Shown: positions 35,801-53,442, numbered from the stretch's first letter. The stretch: DNA of 64,000 bases from Chlorokybus atmophyticus (GCA_009103225.1 RHPI01002090.1:1432916-1496915), one strand, 5' to 3'. Numbers and translations: made by a program. Notes: generated by a model not told the origin, from the letters alone.

Positions 35801-37714
35801 GTGCCAGCCTCCTCAGCACTTGCAGCACTGCCCTTGTAAGAGTGGTCTGCTCTTCTACCATGCCCTCTTTTAACCATGTCTTGAGAACGCCCAGCAAGCC
35901 ATATGCGCATAGCTTTTGCAGGCGAACACTTGGCTTGGTGTTCAAGAGCGCATTCATTGCTATGGTGCGACTGCTGGCAGTGCCCAAACTCTTCAACAGA
36001 GTAACAAACTCAACAGTGCAGCCTTTCTTCAGTCCTCGATGTTCTTCGAGATATGGCGCCAATCTGGCCCACACAGAAGGACATCCATCCAGTTCTGCGA
36101 ATAAGTCACCTATAAATGGAGCTTCAAGAACGCTTGAACTGTCTCCAAGTGGCAGCATACTGCGCACGAAGCCCCTTTGCAGAGCAAACCATGCTTTAAC
36201 CTGAGGGAAGGATGATTATGAGATCTGCAACTTGATGGCTGGTAGTGCGCATGCATGATACTACCTGCCAGAGGGGTGCATCGATATGTTGTGCAAGTTG
36301 AAGGAATTCACGCTTGGTCAGGCTATCCTTGATTGCGAAAACTTCGTGTAAGCACTGCTCAGCAGCTTCGGAAAAAGCAGTACCATCCTTTCTATCTGCA
36401 TGATGCAGTAACGTGAAGTGAGTGGAAGTTGCAGCAAGCTACGTCACGTAAAGTACTACGCCATGCGCGAGCCGTAACAAGCGCTGAGCAGGGCCAGGTA
36501 ATGATGTGTGCCGCCCACGACCGGGAGGAGAGAGGATCGACATTAGTAATTGTTTGCGGCGCCTTTATAATTGCCATGCCATGCCCAGCCTACAGCTTAA
36601 TCTGTTCAGCAAAGATAGTTATGAGCGCCCTCCCTTCGGTCTGTCCATTAGGGTCAGAGCAAGTTGTTTCTTCCCGCCATTAGCGTCGCCTTCGTATGGG
36701 GTGCTGTGTGCGCTGCAGCTTTGTCTGCAGGCCTTTGTATGTGTTGAGGAGCTCGACCACATCNGGGTGATGAGACATACATACTGTGCAGTCATATGAA
36801 GTGAGCTCATGGAACAAGCATGCTTGGCATTGCTGCCACGTAGTACAGAAGGCTAGGCGGCAAATCGAGACCGGCATTTTCATACATCAGTTGCCGTCTA
36901 GCCTGACAACAGCAAAAGGTGTCGACAAGCTGAAGATGTGCTCTGATACTGCCATGTGTTACGTACATGATCTCAACATGCAAATGAAAATGCATGAGAT
37001 GTGCGATGCTCCGCTAAATGCATGTAACCATTGTCTCATTGGAAGAGCATGACTGCACGGTGACTGTGAGCATACACCTAAACAAAAGGCACTCACCATC
37101 TCCTCCTGCAAAGGGTTGTGCCCAGTAAGCTCCAGTTGACGTAACGCCAACTGCGCAATCTCTTCCACTTGCTGAAAAATCTGCTGCCGTTGTCTACTAA
37201 ACAAGGCAGTAACTGAGTGCCTGCGCAACTGCTCCCACTCTTGGAGCGGCCCCTCTGGCTCAATTGATGCATCGTCATTTGCCTGCTCCACCTCAGCAGG
37301 GTTTGCTGACTCAGAAGTAACCATGGCCTGATCACTCCGAAGCTCTGCACTGTCTGATCCACTACAAGCGGGATGAGCGTCAGCAGGTTGCTTAGCGTAT
37401 GCAAGCGCTTCCGCCTCGATACCACGACTGCAAGCGACCTCCGCCTGCGTGTCGTCTTCAACCATAGCAACCACCATTGCTTCTGAGGATAGGGCGAACG
37501 CATTGCAGTGGGCAGCAAAGATGTCGCTTTCCTGTTCACCAATCCCGTCCAGCTGAGAGTCCTGCTCCTCCAGCACATCCTGCTCCAAAACCTCCCAACC
37601 TGGGATGCTCTCGGCGAAGCAGGCCACACGCTCAGAAGAGGCAGGAGGCTGCTCCTGCTGTGGCATAGCCGACTCGACCATGAGGGCCGCCGCCGCTACG
37701 GCGGCAGCCATCAT
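32835..37714 (-). CDS. LD: LUMINIDEPENDENS-like homeodomain / TFIIS N-terminal (TND) protein
   Basis: Minus-strand exons include 37714-37097, 36395-36265, 36200-35726, about 35530-35457, 35068-34897, about 34730-34600, 34450-34110, 34020-33850 and 33805-32835. Exon 1 ends with LELTGHNPLQEEM, the conserved block at the N-terminus of plant LD (LTGVNPLSQEM in Arabidopsis, from memory). Exon 2 and the start of exon 3 encode a homeodomain ending QVKAWFALQRGFVR. Exon 3 continues into a TND/LW-type helical domain (GVLKTWLKEGMVEEQTTLTR). A later exon has DIRKAKQKQKALAAF, also an LD hallmark. The C-terminal exon is Gln/Pro/His-rich and ends HGQYKHW. In Arabidopsis LD promotes flowering by repressing FLC; in an alga the role must be more basic, probably in transcription. 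Intron 1 carries the 228-bp repeat and the N. Confidence 0.82.
36536..36763. repeat. 228-bp dispersed repeat, copy 2, ending at an N
   Basis: Appears identical to 24972-25199, same orientation. It lies in intron 1 of the LD-like gene and ends exactly at the single N at 36764. Confidence 0.9.
36764..36764. other. Ambiguous base N
   Basis: The only N in the window. It sits directly after the duplicated 228 bp, which suggests an assembly join. Confidence 0.95.
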
Positions 37715-37929
37715 GCACGTCTGCAGGAATGGCGCAATTGCGTAATGTTGCAACCCTAATTAGGGTTTGCAATCTGAGCAGGGAACGGCAAACGCAATAC
37801 CTGTGAGCTTTTCTATGCTGCGCATTGGGCTGCAAGGTGGAGGAGGAGGGCGTCGAGGCGGCGGCGGACCCTCGTGATGCTACCGCCTCTATGCTGGGAT
37901 AGATGCTTGCTGCATGGGCGGCCGCCTAG
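37715..37929. promoter_or_regulatory. Shared divergent promoter, LD-like / FURRY-like
   Basis: 215 bp separate the two ATGs (37714 on the minus strand, 37930 on the + strand). It is GC-rich with an AT-richer centre near 37730-37760. No known element was recognised. Confidence 0.5.
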
Positions 37930-40900
37930 ATGGCCGCCACGGCGACACGGCCCCCGCCGCAGCTGATCGCGGATCAGCTGCTCAACCAGTTCTTCCGGCT
38001 AGCTTACCGCCGGATCAGCTCCAATCCTGCGCAGGTGAGCTGCCTGGGCTGAAGTAATCCTGCCATAAAACCAGATTCCTTGCATTGCGTTGATGGAGAC
38101 ACTGACATACAGCTCGCGTGAGACCAAAACGACGTGATGAGTCTTCTGTGTGGCAGGCATACACATTGTCCTGTTCGCATCATCATACTGCGTGTCAAGC
38201 ACCGACAGCTGAGCAGCTGATCCATTTGTTGGCCTTGAACAAATGCAATTGAGCAGCACAGCTGCATAGCCGCATGTACCATTGAACTGTCATAGCTGCA
38301 TTGCGTTACGTGTTGTTCGCTGATGGCGACTCTTCACAATGTATCGTATTGCCGCCATACCAATCGTCGCTTGATCAGGATGGAGACATACTCAAGCCGC
38401 CAGAGCCGGGTTATGACCAGGTACCCACAGCCAACCATGCTGATTGGATTTGTCCCGATGAGTGAAGTAGCAGCTACAGTTATTTGCTGGCGTAGGTGTT
38501 GGAGTCTTTGGCAATCGTTGCGCGGCACACCCTGGGTACACTGTTGGAAAATCTTAGCAGCTGGAGGGACAGGTCAGCACACATCCTGATAGTGCCGGTC
38601 GCAATGCCTTGTTCTTAGTGTCGTGCGCGGATGGCCAAGTGACAGTTCTGTTCCACAGTGAAAAGAGCAAGGGTACCAATGATGTCCTGGGCTTGCGCAG
38701 AAAGGTTGGTACATGGCAGTAGTTGCATCTGGGCATGACTGCAATAGTCGCTTGTCTAAGTGACGTGGTGAACAGCTCGCAGTGGAGAAGATTTATATCT
38801 CAATATGCCTGCACCTTGTACAGCAAGCCCCCTTGAACTATGTGTTGCCAGGTAAGGCTCGTTTGGTGATGTCCCCGTTTGGTGCTTGAAGTAGGAGACT
38901 GCAGACCAGCTCACAGTGCCATTGCTCTGCAGTTGGTGTGGCGACAAGCTTGGAAGACCTATGCTTTGATTGGATTCTTGTACCAGAAAGGTGCAGCATT
39001 GCTTCTTTCAACAAAGTCATCTGCCTGCGTGTGGTTGTTAAAGGCGCACTTGTTGCGTCGCAGGCACATACTTCACCCTGAGTTTTATGAGTTTCGATTC
39101 GGTCTGGTGGACCTCATATCGCGTCTGCTTGGTGCACTGTCTCGGTTAAGGTACGCACGGTGTTCTTGCTGGCAGTCACACCAAACTTTGTACGTCGCTC
39201 CAGGGTACTGCACCTTGCATGGGACGATATGTTGCATGGGCAGTCACCGCTGCGTTTGCAGGCTACCCACGATAGCAAAGCGTTTTTTCAATGAGCTAGA
39301 CAATCGCCTGCGTGGTGAGCCCAATTTAAAACAGCGGCAAGACATCTTCCAGCTGTGCAGTGGCCTGAGCCATTTGCAATTGACGGTCAGTGCTGATGTC
39401 ATAGGCATAAACAACAAACCATATCAGCAAACCGGTACCGGTTCCTTGCTGGTAATAAAAAACACAACTACCTGCACAGTAGTTGTGTACAACTGGCATT
39501 TGCGTTGTCGAGGTTGGCCTGTGTTTATGTGCTTGCCACCATCATTATGCTTTCTTACTAGCATTGTGCTGCCATTCTTGCGCACACTGCTGACTTACTT
39601 CTGCAACAGTTGGCGGAAAACCAGAGCCTGATGACGGCCACTGCGTTCTTGAAAGCCGCAAACCCTCTGGCTCGCTTTCAGGGGCTGAAGAAGAAAAGCG
39701 AATTGCAACATGCTGTCTGTCAGATGCTGACTTCCATATTGACACCCTGTCTGGAAGCGGAGCCAGTTCATGATGGTGCCAGCAAGGCTTGGTTTGAAAC
39801 TGTCTGGTCGATCCGTGATCAGCTGGAGAAGTGGATGTTCAAGCAATCCAAGCACCTGCAGGTAATCAAGGGTGAAGTTGGTAGTCTGGGTACATTTTCT
39901 ATTAACAACTGTGTTTTCTTGACAGGCTGTCTACCCACTCGTGACTGTCCTGCTGTGCCTGTGTGACTCGTACTCTTTTCATAACTTGTTCAGAGGGTTC
40001 TTGGAGAACATCTACAAGCTTTTCAAGGTATGTGTGCCACACAACCTTCAGCATGTCTAGCTTTGGCAGTACTGTCAGGGTCAATCATCTTAACAGGAGC
40101 GCACAACAAGACCACTGGGTCTGGAGTGTCTCGGCACACTGTTACGGTTCTATCTAGACCGATATGGTGTTCATCGACCGCGTGAGGAAGTTTGGCAGCA
40201 TCTTCAAAATAGCACTGCACCACTCCTGCAGTACTTGCGCAAAGGGTCGTTTTCACAGGAAGTGCAGCAGGTAATTGTCTATAAGATGTACTTAATCTGA
40301 TGATTCTGTCTGGTTCGTCGTGGAGCTCAGCTGTCATTTGTGATGGCAGGATGCGTTGGTGGACATTTGCATCACCGTTGCACGGACACAGCCAGCATTT
40401 GCAATGTCTCACTTGATTCTGGAGCTGTTGCGCTTGGACACACCACTGGCTGAGACCACTGTCATTGCCTTGCGCGCTCTTCTAGCGGTTGTAGAAGGCA
40501 CAGGCAATGCGAGCGAGAATGAATTGCATGATGTGTTTGACACTAAGAGTTTACCTTCCCCGGGGACTCTTTGGACTTCAGCAAGGTTTGTTTTGTTTTC
40601 TTGCTCATGACACCGGCTTTGGTGATGGCAATCAGACATGTGCAGTCACATGCAGGACTCCAACCTTAATGGGTGGATATCGTAACCGGAAGGAAATTGC
40701 CAACATACGGCTTGACCTGCTGGAGTTGATTGCCTCGTTTCTTCCACAATTGAACAACCAGTTGGGTGTCATTCTGGCGGAATGCCATCGCTCTTTTGCA
40801 CAAGCCAATATGACAGCCAATCGTCCTTTAGCAGGTTTTCCCAGCGGCATCTGCACTCAGTGTTTTGTTGCTCTACATATTCCTGACGATGATTGATGCA

Positions 40901-43900
40901 GAATTTGTTCCACGCGAGAAGCTGCATGGTCTAGCAACGTTTAAGTGGGCTCTGCGATGCGTGCCAAATTTGGTTCCTGATCAATGGCGATCGTACAAGT
41001 TGTGTCAAGTGATTCCAAGCTACACAATCAGTCTCGATCAGGTAAAAACTTTTGCAGAGTTACTAGCATCCATGTAAGAGTTGTTGTCTTTCCATAACTG
41101 TGCATACAGCCAACTCCTGGCCACATGCCACAGGGAATTCGCAATGAAGCATTGCTTGTGCTATACCGAGTCATGCAAAGACAGCCAAAAGGTCGCGGCC
41201 ATGTCCTTCAGGGCATGGCCAGCTTTGTCGTTCAACCGAGACTGGACGAGTTCCCACACATAATACATGCTACCGTCTTTCACATGGTTGGCTTCCTTCG
41301 GTTGTGGTATGCATGCTTGCAAAACCGCACAGGAGGTGCGACCGGCAGTGATACGCGGACTACCATTCAGCCTGTGACTCCAAGTGCAGCTTCAACTGCC
41401 GATGGAGTGGAAAGTGATCGACAAGTCGTCAAAATCGCAGCTGATGAGGTTGGTGAGCTTGACACCACCAAGTTGGAAGCTGTTGGACTCGTGTTTTTAT
41501 GTTCTCCTGATTGGCGGATCCGAAGAGCTGCACTGGAGCTGTTGCAATGGATCAGGGTTCTCCAGATTGCATTGAGCTCTGACGGTGCCAAAGTGCAAGT
41601 CTCAGATGTGCCTCAGACTTTTGTGATCGACGTGTTGGAAGAATCAGGGGTAAGGGCACCTGCACCCAAAAGTTGCGTGCAGTCTTCTTGAGTTGTTGGC
41701 GTGTAAGGGTTGCCGTCTTGCAGTAAACCCAGTTGCGTCATGCCCAAACAAGGCAGTCTACAATGCTGTCGGACCTGCACGGACAGTGCTGGACTGGTGC
41801 CTGGTGTCTTTGCTTGTTCGTGTTGAAAGGCACATCATCTTGCATGAAGTGGCTGCCATCCGTTGCCAAAAATGCTGACATGGTAGCATTTTTGGCAACG
41901 GATGGCACTTGACATGGCACTATCGTGCAGGCTGACATTCTGCAGCGCTGTTACTGGGAAAGCTCAAGGTGGTCTGATGTGGGACGAGAGTGGCGGGCAA
42001 TTCCAGATGGTGTCACCTTAACAAAGGTCTGCTGCAGCGGTGAACCTTCTGACAACCTGCGGTGGGTGCATTGCCTGGGAGAGCTCGTCAAGTATGTTGC
42101 AGAACTGTGTCCAGCCCCGGTGCAACTCGCAAGGTACCAGCCAGTGGAAAGATTTACGTATACTGCTGATCTTGTGTGCTTTTCTATGGACAAAGGGAAG
42201 TGTGTTTGTTTCAAACCAGGTCGGAGGCTGGACTTCGGCTGATGACTTTAATGTACCTTGATGGCGGAGCAACAGCCAATGAATCGCGATTCGAGCAATG
42301 GCGCAACTATGGAATGTTTGCCGCTTCTTCTCCGCAGAATGATGCGCCCGTCGGTAACAGGCCTTGACATCACCTGTATTCGTATGCTTATGTTTGTCCG
42401 TGTGGCAGTCAGATGAGCTGGGCGACCTTCACTGCATTGCTGTTTTACAATTATACTGTGCAGGCACCAAAGACTCATTTGGAAGCGTTGGACCTTCTAG
42501 TGAGGTTGACAGCAGTGGCAGCTATGGTCGCAGTAGCAATGGGAGCATTGGAACTGCCAGTAGCGATCTTGGCACTGCAGCTGCCAATGGCAGTATAAGA
42601 AGTACAGGTAGCTTCAATGCCAAAGAAGGTCTCGGCAGTGCAAAGATCAACATATTTGACTTGCTTCGGCGTGCAATCATTCCAAGTTTGAAAAGTGTGT
42701 CGGAAGCACAACAGGTACCATAGCTGTATTGTTTGGCTCACAGACAAGCTCAGTACCCCTTCTGGTTGGCTTACGTGCATGTACCATTGCTGTGCAGGCT
42801 GCCGCCGCCATGGTACTGGGACGCGCACATCCTGACTTGTATGAGGCGTTACTCGCTGAGCTTGTATCGCTTGGTGACGAGGCAGCAGAGCCAAAAGTCA
42901 AAAAGGGTTTAGGCATCAGCAATGCCTTTTCCAATTCTGCGGTGCGTGTTTGTGCATGTGCCTTACTAGACAGAGGACAGGGCGTGTTATGCTGTAGGCA
43001 GTTGCATAGCATGTATAGGTGGTGGAACTTGATGACGTGACTAGTGCCGTACACCAGGTTGTTACTTATACTGCGGTGTATCAGGCAAATAAGACACGGA
43101 CTTCAGATTTCAGAGTGCAAGTAGGGCACGTGTACCGCATGATGGCTCAGACTGCGTGGCCAGGCATTCTTTCAAGAAGTGCCACGCTCAGATATCGATT
43201 TATCACATTCATCACAGAGTCCATGAAGTACCTTTCCGCAGCACCTGCAGATATGCTTTGGGAACTGCAGCCACTTCGATACTGCTTGTGTGTCGTCACA
43301 CGGTAAGCACAAGCAAGCCGAACAGAGTGCGTGTACGCTTTGACTCTGTAGCATGCGCATTCACTTAGCATACTCGTGCATGGTTATTCTGTCTCATTGC
43401 TTGTCGCATTCCTTGCGGCTGCTGTGTCAATGTGCAAGTGCAGATGTCATTTAACTTCATACATATCCTGTGTAACATGCTGCAGCTGTGTCGCACCAAT
43501 ATTGGTGCAATACCCTGGAGAAGGCTGGAACACAGATCTGCGTCGCCGGCTCTTCTATACGGTTGGTGCTTGGTGTGATGAAGGTGCTGTACAGGGTTGG
43601 GGAGCAGATTCCCGGAAGGAGGCGGAACGTCTCAGGTTTGTACCAATGTAGCACATGTGGTCCGCGCCAGATTGTGATGGTTGCAATCTTGACTCGGCAA
43701 CAAGATGTCATTGCTGAATCCTGTTCTTGGCTTGGCAGGAACGCAATGGTGGTTCGTGTCAAGGACCCGAATGAGCGCTCCACGATGGAGTTGGATACGA
43801 ATGGACAAATTGAGTGCTTGGAGTGGGCTGCTCGTGAGGCCATGTCTGCACTGCTGTTGGGAGCTGCAGTCGATGATGAGGCTCGGCGACTACGTGGACG

Positions 43901-46900
43901 GATCGTCACATGGATCAATAATCTGTTTATGCGCAGCATGGACCACCCTGTGAACAGCCCGTGGAGCAATGTGTCCGGTTCTGGCATGGGCACTCCAAAT
44001 GCTGCTGGTTCTTTCAGCGGTGCTGCCAGCCCTGCAGCCTATGTTGGCGCGCATTCGGGCTTGATATCCGAAGCAGTTGTGGTAAATGATGCCGCCATGC
44101 TGGGAGTGTCTCAGAGTTTCTCCAGGCATGATGGTGCTGGGTCAGGCACGATGCGGCCTTCGATTTTTGTCATTGCCCGTACATCTCTTTCCAACATGGT
44201 GCAGACCAATCCAGAGCTGTTCCCTTTGTGTATCGACCACTGTTACTCTGTGAATGTTGCCATTGCAAGTGGATATTTTTCTGTCGTCGCGGATCTGTTC
44301 ATGCGCCAAGAGGTATCCTGCGATATACCTGTCCTACTCAGCCTGATACTGTTTAAGGCCATTGATCCCAACAAGGAAGTGAGGGATAACGCCTTCCAGA
44401 TGCTTGAGATGGTAGCGTCTCGCTTTTGGGCTGCAATTGCAGAGCGACACACAAGGTGGGTTAGCACCTGGCGGTCTGATGGTGGCATCTACTGCTCGCA
44501 TTGCTTATGCACATGTAACATGCAGGTTTACAACAGCTGTAGTGGGGAACGTTCCAGAATCGTATCAGCGCTTTCAGCATGTCCTTTCTGCACAGCTAGC
44601 TCAGGTAAGCAATGCATGTAGGCAGCATTGTGAAGTTGCCATCAGCAGTCTGCACAGGCGGTTTTTGTGGTAACAGCAAAGCATGTGTGCAGGAGCATCC
44701 GGAACTCAGTTTGCACCTAGTTGAAGAGCTCCTGCATCGACAGCTGGATGCACTGGACAATGCAGCCCAACATCGCATTCTGGCGTGCATAGTGCCGTGG
44801 CTGAACAATGTCAATTTTTCAGAACTCTTGGATTCAGGGTGGTCAGAGCGCCTATTGAAGAGTTTGTACGATGTGACCTCCAAGCAGAGCGATCACTTTG
44901 GCACGGAGATCGAGTTGTTATGGACGACATTGGGCCGGCGTGTCAAGAATGTGGTTCCAATCCTTGACTACCTAGGTTTCAAGTGCACAAATGATTGTGG
45001 TTCCTACGCAGCGAACGACTTCCATTCTATGCAACATCTGCTCATGGTGGCCAAACGGATAACGCTCTATGTTGCGCGTACATCTCCACAGCAAGCCATT
45101 GACCATCTTGTCTTCGAGTTGTCAGAGGTGAGATGTTCATTGTCTTGTACAGTCAGCCGTTCTGCTGCAGACATGCTTGCTGCGCTGTGTGCATAGACAT
45201 GCGGGGGCCGGGGTTGTTGCCAAGCATCTATCATATCATTGTCTTTATGTTGCTCAGCGAGTGAACGAAGGCGACCGAGGTGGTCAAGTTGACAAGCCAG
45301 AACACTCTGCAGTGCTTGAGTTTGGCGCGACATTGCCACCTGCGTCAAAACCAGCAGATTCTTGGCCTGGTTTCTATGCAAGGTCTAGCAGTTTTACAAA
45401 AGACTTCATGTCTCCGGGTGTCAGAGAACTGGAGGCGCCATGGGCGGGTAATGGAGTCCACAGTCAGGAGACACCCTATGAGCAGGCGCATGGTCGGTCA
45501 GTGTCTCGCCAGCAAACTTCTACCAGGCCACGAAGACCTTCATTGTCCAGAGCAGACATTGCCTTGATTCTCCTTGCGGAAGTGGCTTATGAGCACGATG
45601 AAGACTTTCGTGGCCATTTGCCCTTTCTCTTTCACCTGGCGGTGGTGGTCATGGACAGTCCCGAAGCCATAATTTCGCAGCATTGCCAGCATTTGCTTCT
45701 GAATCTTCTGCACTCACTGGTGGCACAGCATGTTGCCGTGCTTTCTGGAGCAGACTTTGCAAGTGAGAATGAGCGTGTTACCACTCTTATCAGGTATGAA
45801 ACTTGATATGCTGGCACCGCCTAGTTGTTAGGCCTTCCATGTATGTTGGACTTTCATTCTATGCCCACTTGCAGTGCAGAGCAAATACAGGTGTGTTTTT
45901 CAGGGATATTGCTGCCAGCAAAGGGAAATCCTTGTGGGCTTATGAGGAAGTCTCTCTCACGGATGTCAACCTTGAGAGCATCAAAGCACTTTCTTCACTT
46001 GTGGAAGCGGTAAGACACTGTGATGCACAGCCAAAGCGTGACGTACTTTTTCATGCATAACATATGCATTTGTGCCATGAAGGTCGTGGCTGCAATCCCC
46101 TTTGAGGTTGATCTGCGAGAAAGGTGGGGCGAGGAGGCCTTGCGTTGGGCAGTAGAATGCTCTTCTCGCCACCTTGCATGCCGCTCTCATCAGGTAATGC
46201 AGCTGGTTCGTCTGTTTGCTTCGGCCTATGTCGGGGAGCTTGCTGTGTGCTCGTCAATGTCAAGGGGTCTTCGGGTTTTACGTCGTAGTTGTAGTGCATG
46301 GTCAGTGCGCAACGCAGCTTGCTCAGGTCAAGTGTTGGTTGGCGCATACCTGATGTGTCTTTGCAGGTGTACCGCGCCTTGAAACCTACACTAACCAGTG
46401 AGCGGTGCATGGCATTGCTGCGCTCATTGCAACAGTGCTTTCTCAACCCCATACCAAGCGTACTTGGGTTTGCAATGGAAGTGCTGCTATCGCTTCAAGT
46501 CATGGTTGAAGTCATGGGCCGCGAGAAGACTGTACTTTACCCGCAGTTGTTTTGGGGATGTGTCGCGTTATTGAACACGCGCATGGTGCATCTGTACCAA
46601 CAGGTGCGCCTGAGCCGGTGAAAAGCCTGATTTTGACTAACGGGAGACGAGTGCTGACCTCTTGATTGTTGGCAGGCGCTCATACTGCTCACAGCTGTAG
46701 TTGATCGCTTGGATTTTGCAGACAGCACTGTACAGAATATCTTGCTGTCAGCAGCAGATGACACCAACAAGGATGGCAACCTCAACTCACCAGCAATTGA
46801 GAAGCCCAACAGAGGGTTGCAACCTTTGGTTCTTAAGGGCCTAACTTCAAGTGTGACTTTGGAAGCATCAGTGGCGCTTCTTACCAGGCTCACACTTCAG

Positions 46901-48006
46901 CCTTGTGATGCCATCTTTGGAAGCGGTGAAACGTGTTTGCTGTTTAACATGCTTGGGCTGCTGCCCTGGCTTTGTGTGCATAATCACCCAAGTCAATCGA
47001 CTGTGCTTCATTCGCCTGCACCATCCACTCCTGTCCGTCAAGCTACCAGTGAACCTGCACCTGCTGTTGCCGATGCAAGGTCACAGACTGTTGCAGCCGC
47101 ACAGCACATTGCGCAGGTGAGCGCATCCGCTTTTCGCAGTTCTGCATAGCGTGTGAGTGCCATGCTCACTTCAGCCGATGGTTTCAGCACCAGAGTTTAA
47201 AGGCTTTAAATTGGTCATGTGCAGGCTTGCCGGTCACGGAACCTGCCAGACTTAGCCAATGCATTTGCGCAATACGCTGCAGGCCAAGTACCTTCAATAG
47301 AGGCATGGCTGGAGCAGGTTTGCCCTCCTCTGTGTAGTGAGTACTTTCCGCAGCAAGCCCCAGCTGCTTTTGGTCTGCTCCATAACATGCTGCAGCATGG
47401 TCCCTATGAGCATCGGCGCGTGGTGCTGCTGCTCATGCACTCCCTGTTCTTGTTTGTGGCTTGGCAAGCACCGCAATCACTGTTTGAGCTGGTGGCTACC
47501 CTCGTTGAAGGCCAATTCTGCCAAGAAGCACAAATGGTGCTCAAGGCAGCCATGGAGTCCGCCAACACGATGCAGTTGGCTTCAGCCAAACGTGAATCTG
47601 CAGGTGACGGCCCTTACACGCGTTGACAATTAGTCATGCACCTCATCGCAGTTGTTGCTGCCATCCAGCTATTGTCGCCATGTGTGATTGTTTGTTACAT
47701 GTCAGCTCAATTATGGATTGTATGGCAGAGAGCATGCAAGCGACCGACCTTGCAGACCCTTTGCCTATGGACACGAAGGAGCACTCACGCACATTGACAG
47801 CCTTGAACAGAGTCATCGACTCATACAGTTCAGGGCGTAAGAGAGAGTACAGGCGCCTGACGCCGTTCATATTCCCTAGTGAAACCCCAATAAGCCCCCC
47901 GACCCCTGCACGCCCACCGCATCCGCAGCTGGAGAGGACGCGGTCAAATGCGTCTGAAGGCGGAGCCTCTTTCAGCAGTCAGCTTGGTAGTCCTAGTGTT
48001 AGATAG
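37930..48006 (+). CDS. FRY: FURRY/Tao3-family cell morphogenesis protein (giant, about 30 exons)
   Basis: Begins at ATG 37930 with exon 37930-38034, then 38379-38420, 38496-38572 and 38589-38703. These join in frame to read GYDQ|VLESLAIVARHTLGTLLENL, the conserved Fry N-terminus. Further conserved exons give HPEFYEFRFGLVDLISRLLG, KRFFNELDNRLRGEP (39263-39389), KKKSELQHAVCQMLTSIL (39608-39861) and TRPLGLECLGTLLRFYLDRY. Later ones give RNRKEIANIRLDLLELIASF and VIDVLEESG|ADILQRCYWES (across intron 41650-41929). The helical-repeat protein continues to the TAG at 48004-48006 and ends in a Ser/Pro-rich tail. Fry proteins scaffold NDR/LATS kinases and MOB in polarity, cytokinesis and microtubule control. 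I saw no clear nonsense codon in the conserved exons. Exact boundaries in the second half were not all worked out. Confidence 0.85.
41854..41907. repeat. Hairpin with 23-bp perfect arms in a FURRY intron
   Basis: Arms 41854-41876 and 41885-41907 are exact reverse complements with an 8-nt loop. They lie in intron 41650-41929, which at 280 bp is longer than many introns of this gene. Confidence 0.92.
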
Positions 48007-48862
48007 TGATAGCAGTATATGTATAATGGTTTGCAATTTGAGTTGGTTTACGCCCAATTCTCATCCAGCATGCGAGCAACCAGAAAGACAAGGATGTACA
48101 TGCATAGACAATTTGCCAAGCACAAACAACTGTTACCAGCCTGTACTTGAAATCATGCATACGCAAAATCATTGTACTGCAAGGATGCGGTCTTGGCAGC
48201 AGCATCAAACCCTGGAACAGGTGCTGTGCTTTGGCTTTGGGTCTTGCTAAGGGTACAGGCACTACAGAAGTTCAACCACGAGAAGGTGCTTGCACACAAT
48301 AGTTTGCGACCAACAGCTTACCATCTGAAGCTTGTGTGAGCTTGACAATGAAAGTCGACCAAGTGCTGATTTAACTTTGTAGAGAGTACATGTATTTTGT
48401 GGGCAACTTACGCTATTGTACAGCGGCTGGTGAGTGTGTACCCTGCTTCCTCATCTCCAAACAAGCAGTCACGTGGCTTTACAAGAATGCAATGGCATCA
48501 AACTGAATAACGTATTTGTAAGTTTCAAGCGCTCCCTACGGCATATTGGTGGCCCTACTGTGTCAAACTAAGTTGATGCCGTTTGCAGATTGAGATGTAC
48601 TAGGTTGCACTATTTGAATTGTACACTACCGCTCTATACACTTGGTCCTGTTTGGTTGAGCAACTGGCCAACACGCTGAAGCGCAACTCTGCAGGTGTGG
48701 GACATTGTATCGTTGCCCACCCTTCCGCCATCTCTCCTTCACGCATGGCATATTCGCCACAGAGCTCTCTTAGCATGCAGCTGTCAGTTAATGTACTATT
48801 CTTGTTTTGGCTGTGGTTTGTGCATATGTTGCTCAGTGAAGGTACCACTGAGACTTCTATAC
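48007..48862. other. Convergent 3' spacer, FURRY / MCM3
   Basis: No gene seen. The segment about 48430-48590 is a diverged copy of a sequence in an MCM3 intron at 50195-50345. Confidence 0.55.
48430..48590. repeat. Diverged dispersed repeat, copy A
   Basis: Shares CTTCCTCATCTCC, AAGCAGTCAC, ATGGC and AAGTTGATGC-type blocks, in the same order and spacing, with 50195-50345. Confidence 0.55.
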
Positions 48863-53289
<4,427 letters not shown>

Positions 53290-53376
53290 GGTGGCGGACA
53301 GCTATCCTCCCGCCCCCAGCTCCACCACCGCCGCCGCTGCCGACCGCCGTGCAGCACTCTGCAGCAGCCTGTTGCA

Positions 53377-53389
53377 TTTTGGCGGGAAA
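53377..53389 (+). promoter_or_regulatory. E2F/DP consensus site
   Basis: TTTTGGCGGGAAA, 88 bp upstream of the MCM3 ATG. It is a textbook match to plant and animal E2F sites in replication genes. Confidence 0.7.
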
Positions 53390-53442
53390 GCTGTCGCCCA
53401 GCCTCGAGCCGGATCGGCAACACTCGAGCTGATCCGGAATGC

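Noticed and set aside
37681-37714. CRISPR or other prokaryote-type features
   Set aside because: No regularly spaced repeats, operons or ribosome-binding sites anywhere; the window is intron-rich nuclear DNA.
41693-41878. Candidate extra FURRY exon with an open frame
   Set aside because: Exons ending at 41649 and starting at 41930 join in phase to give the conserved VIDVLEESG-ADILQRCYW block, so this is intron.
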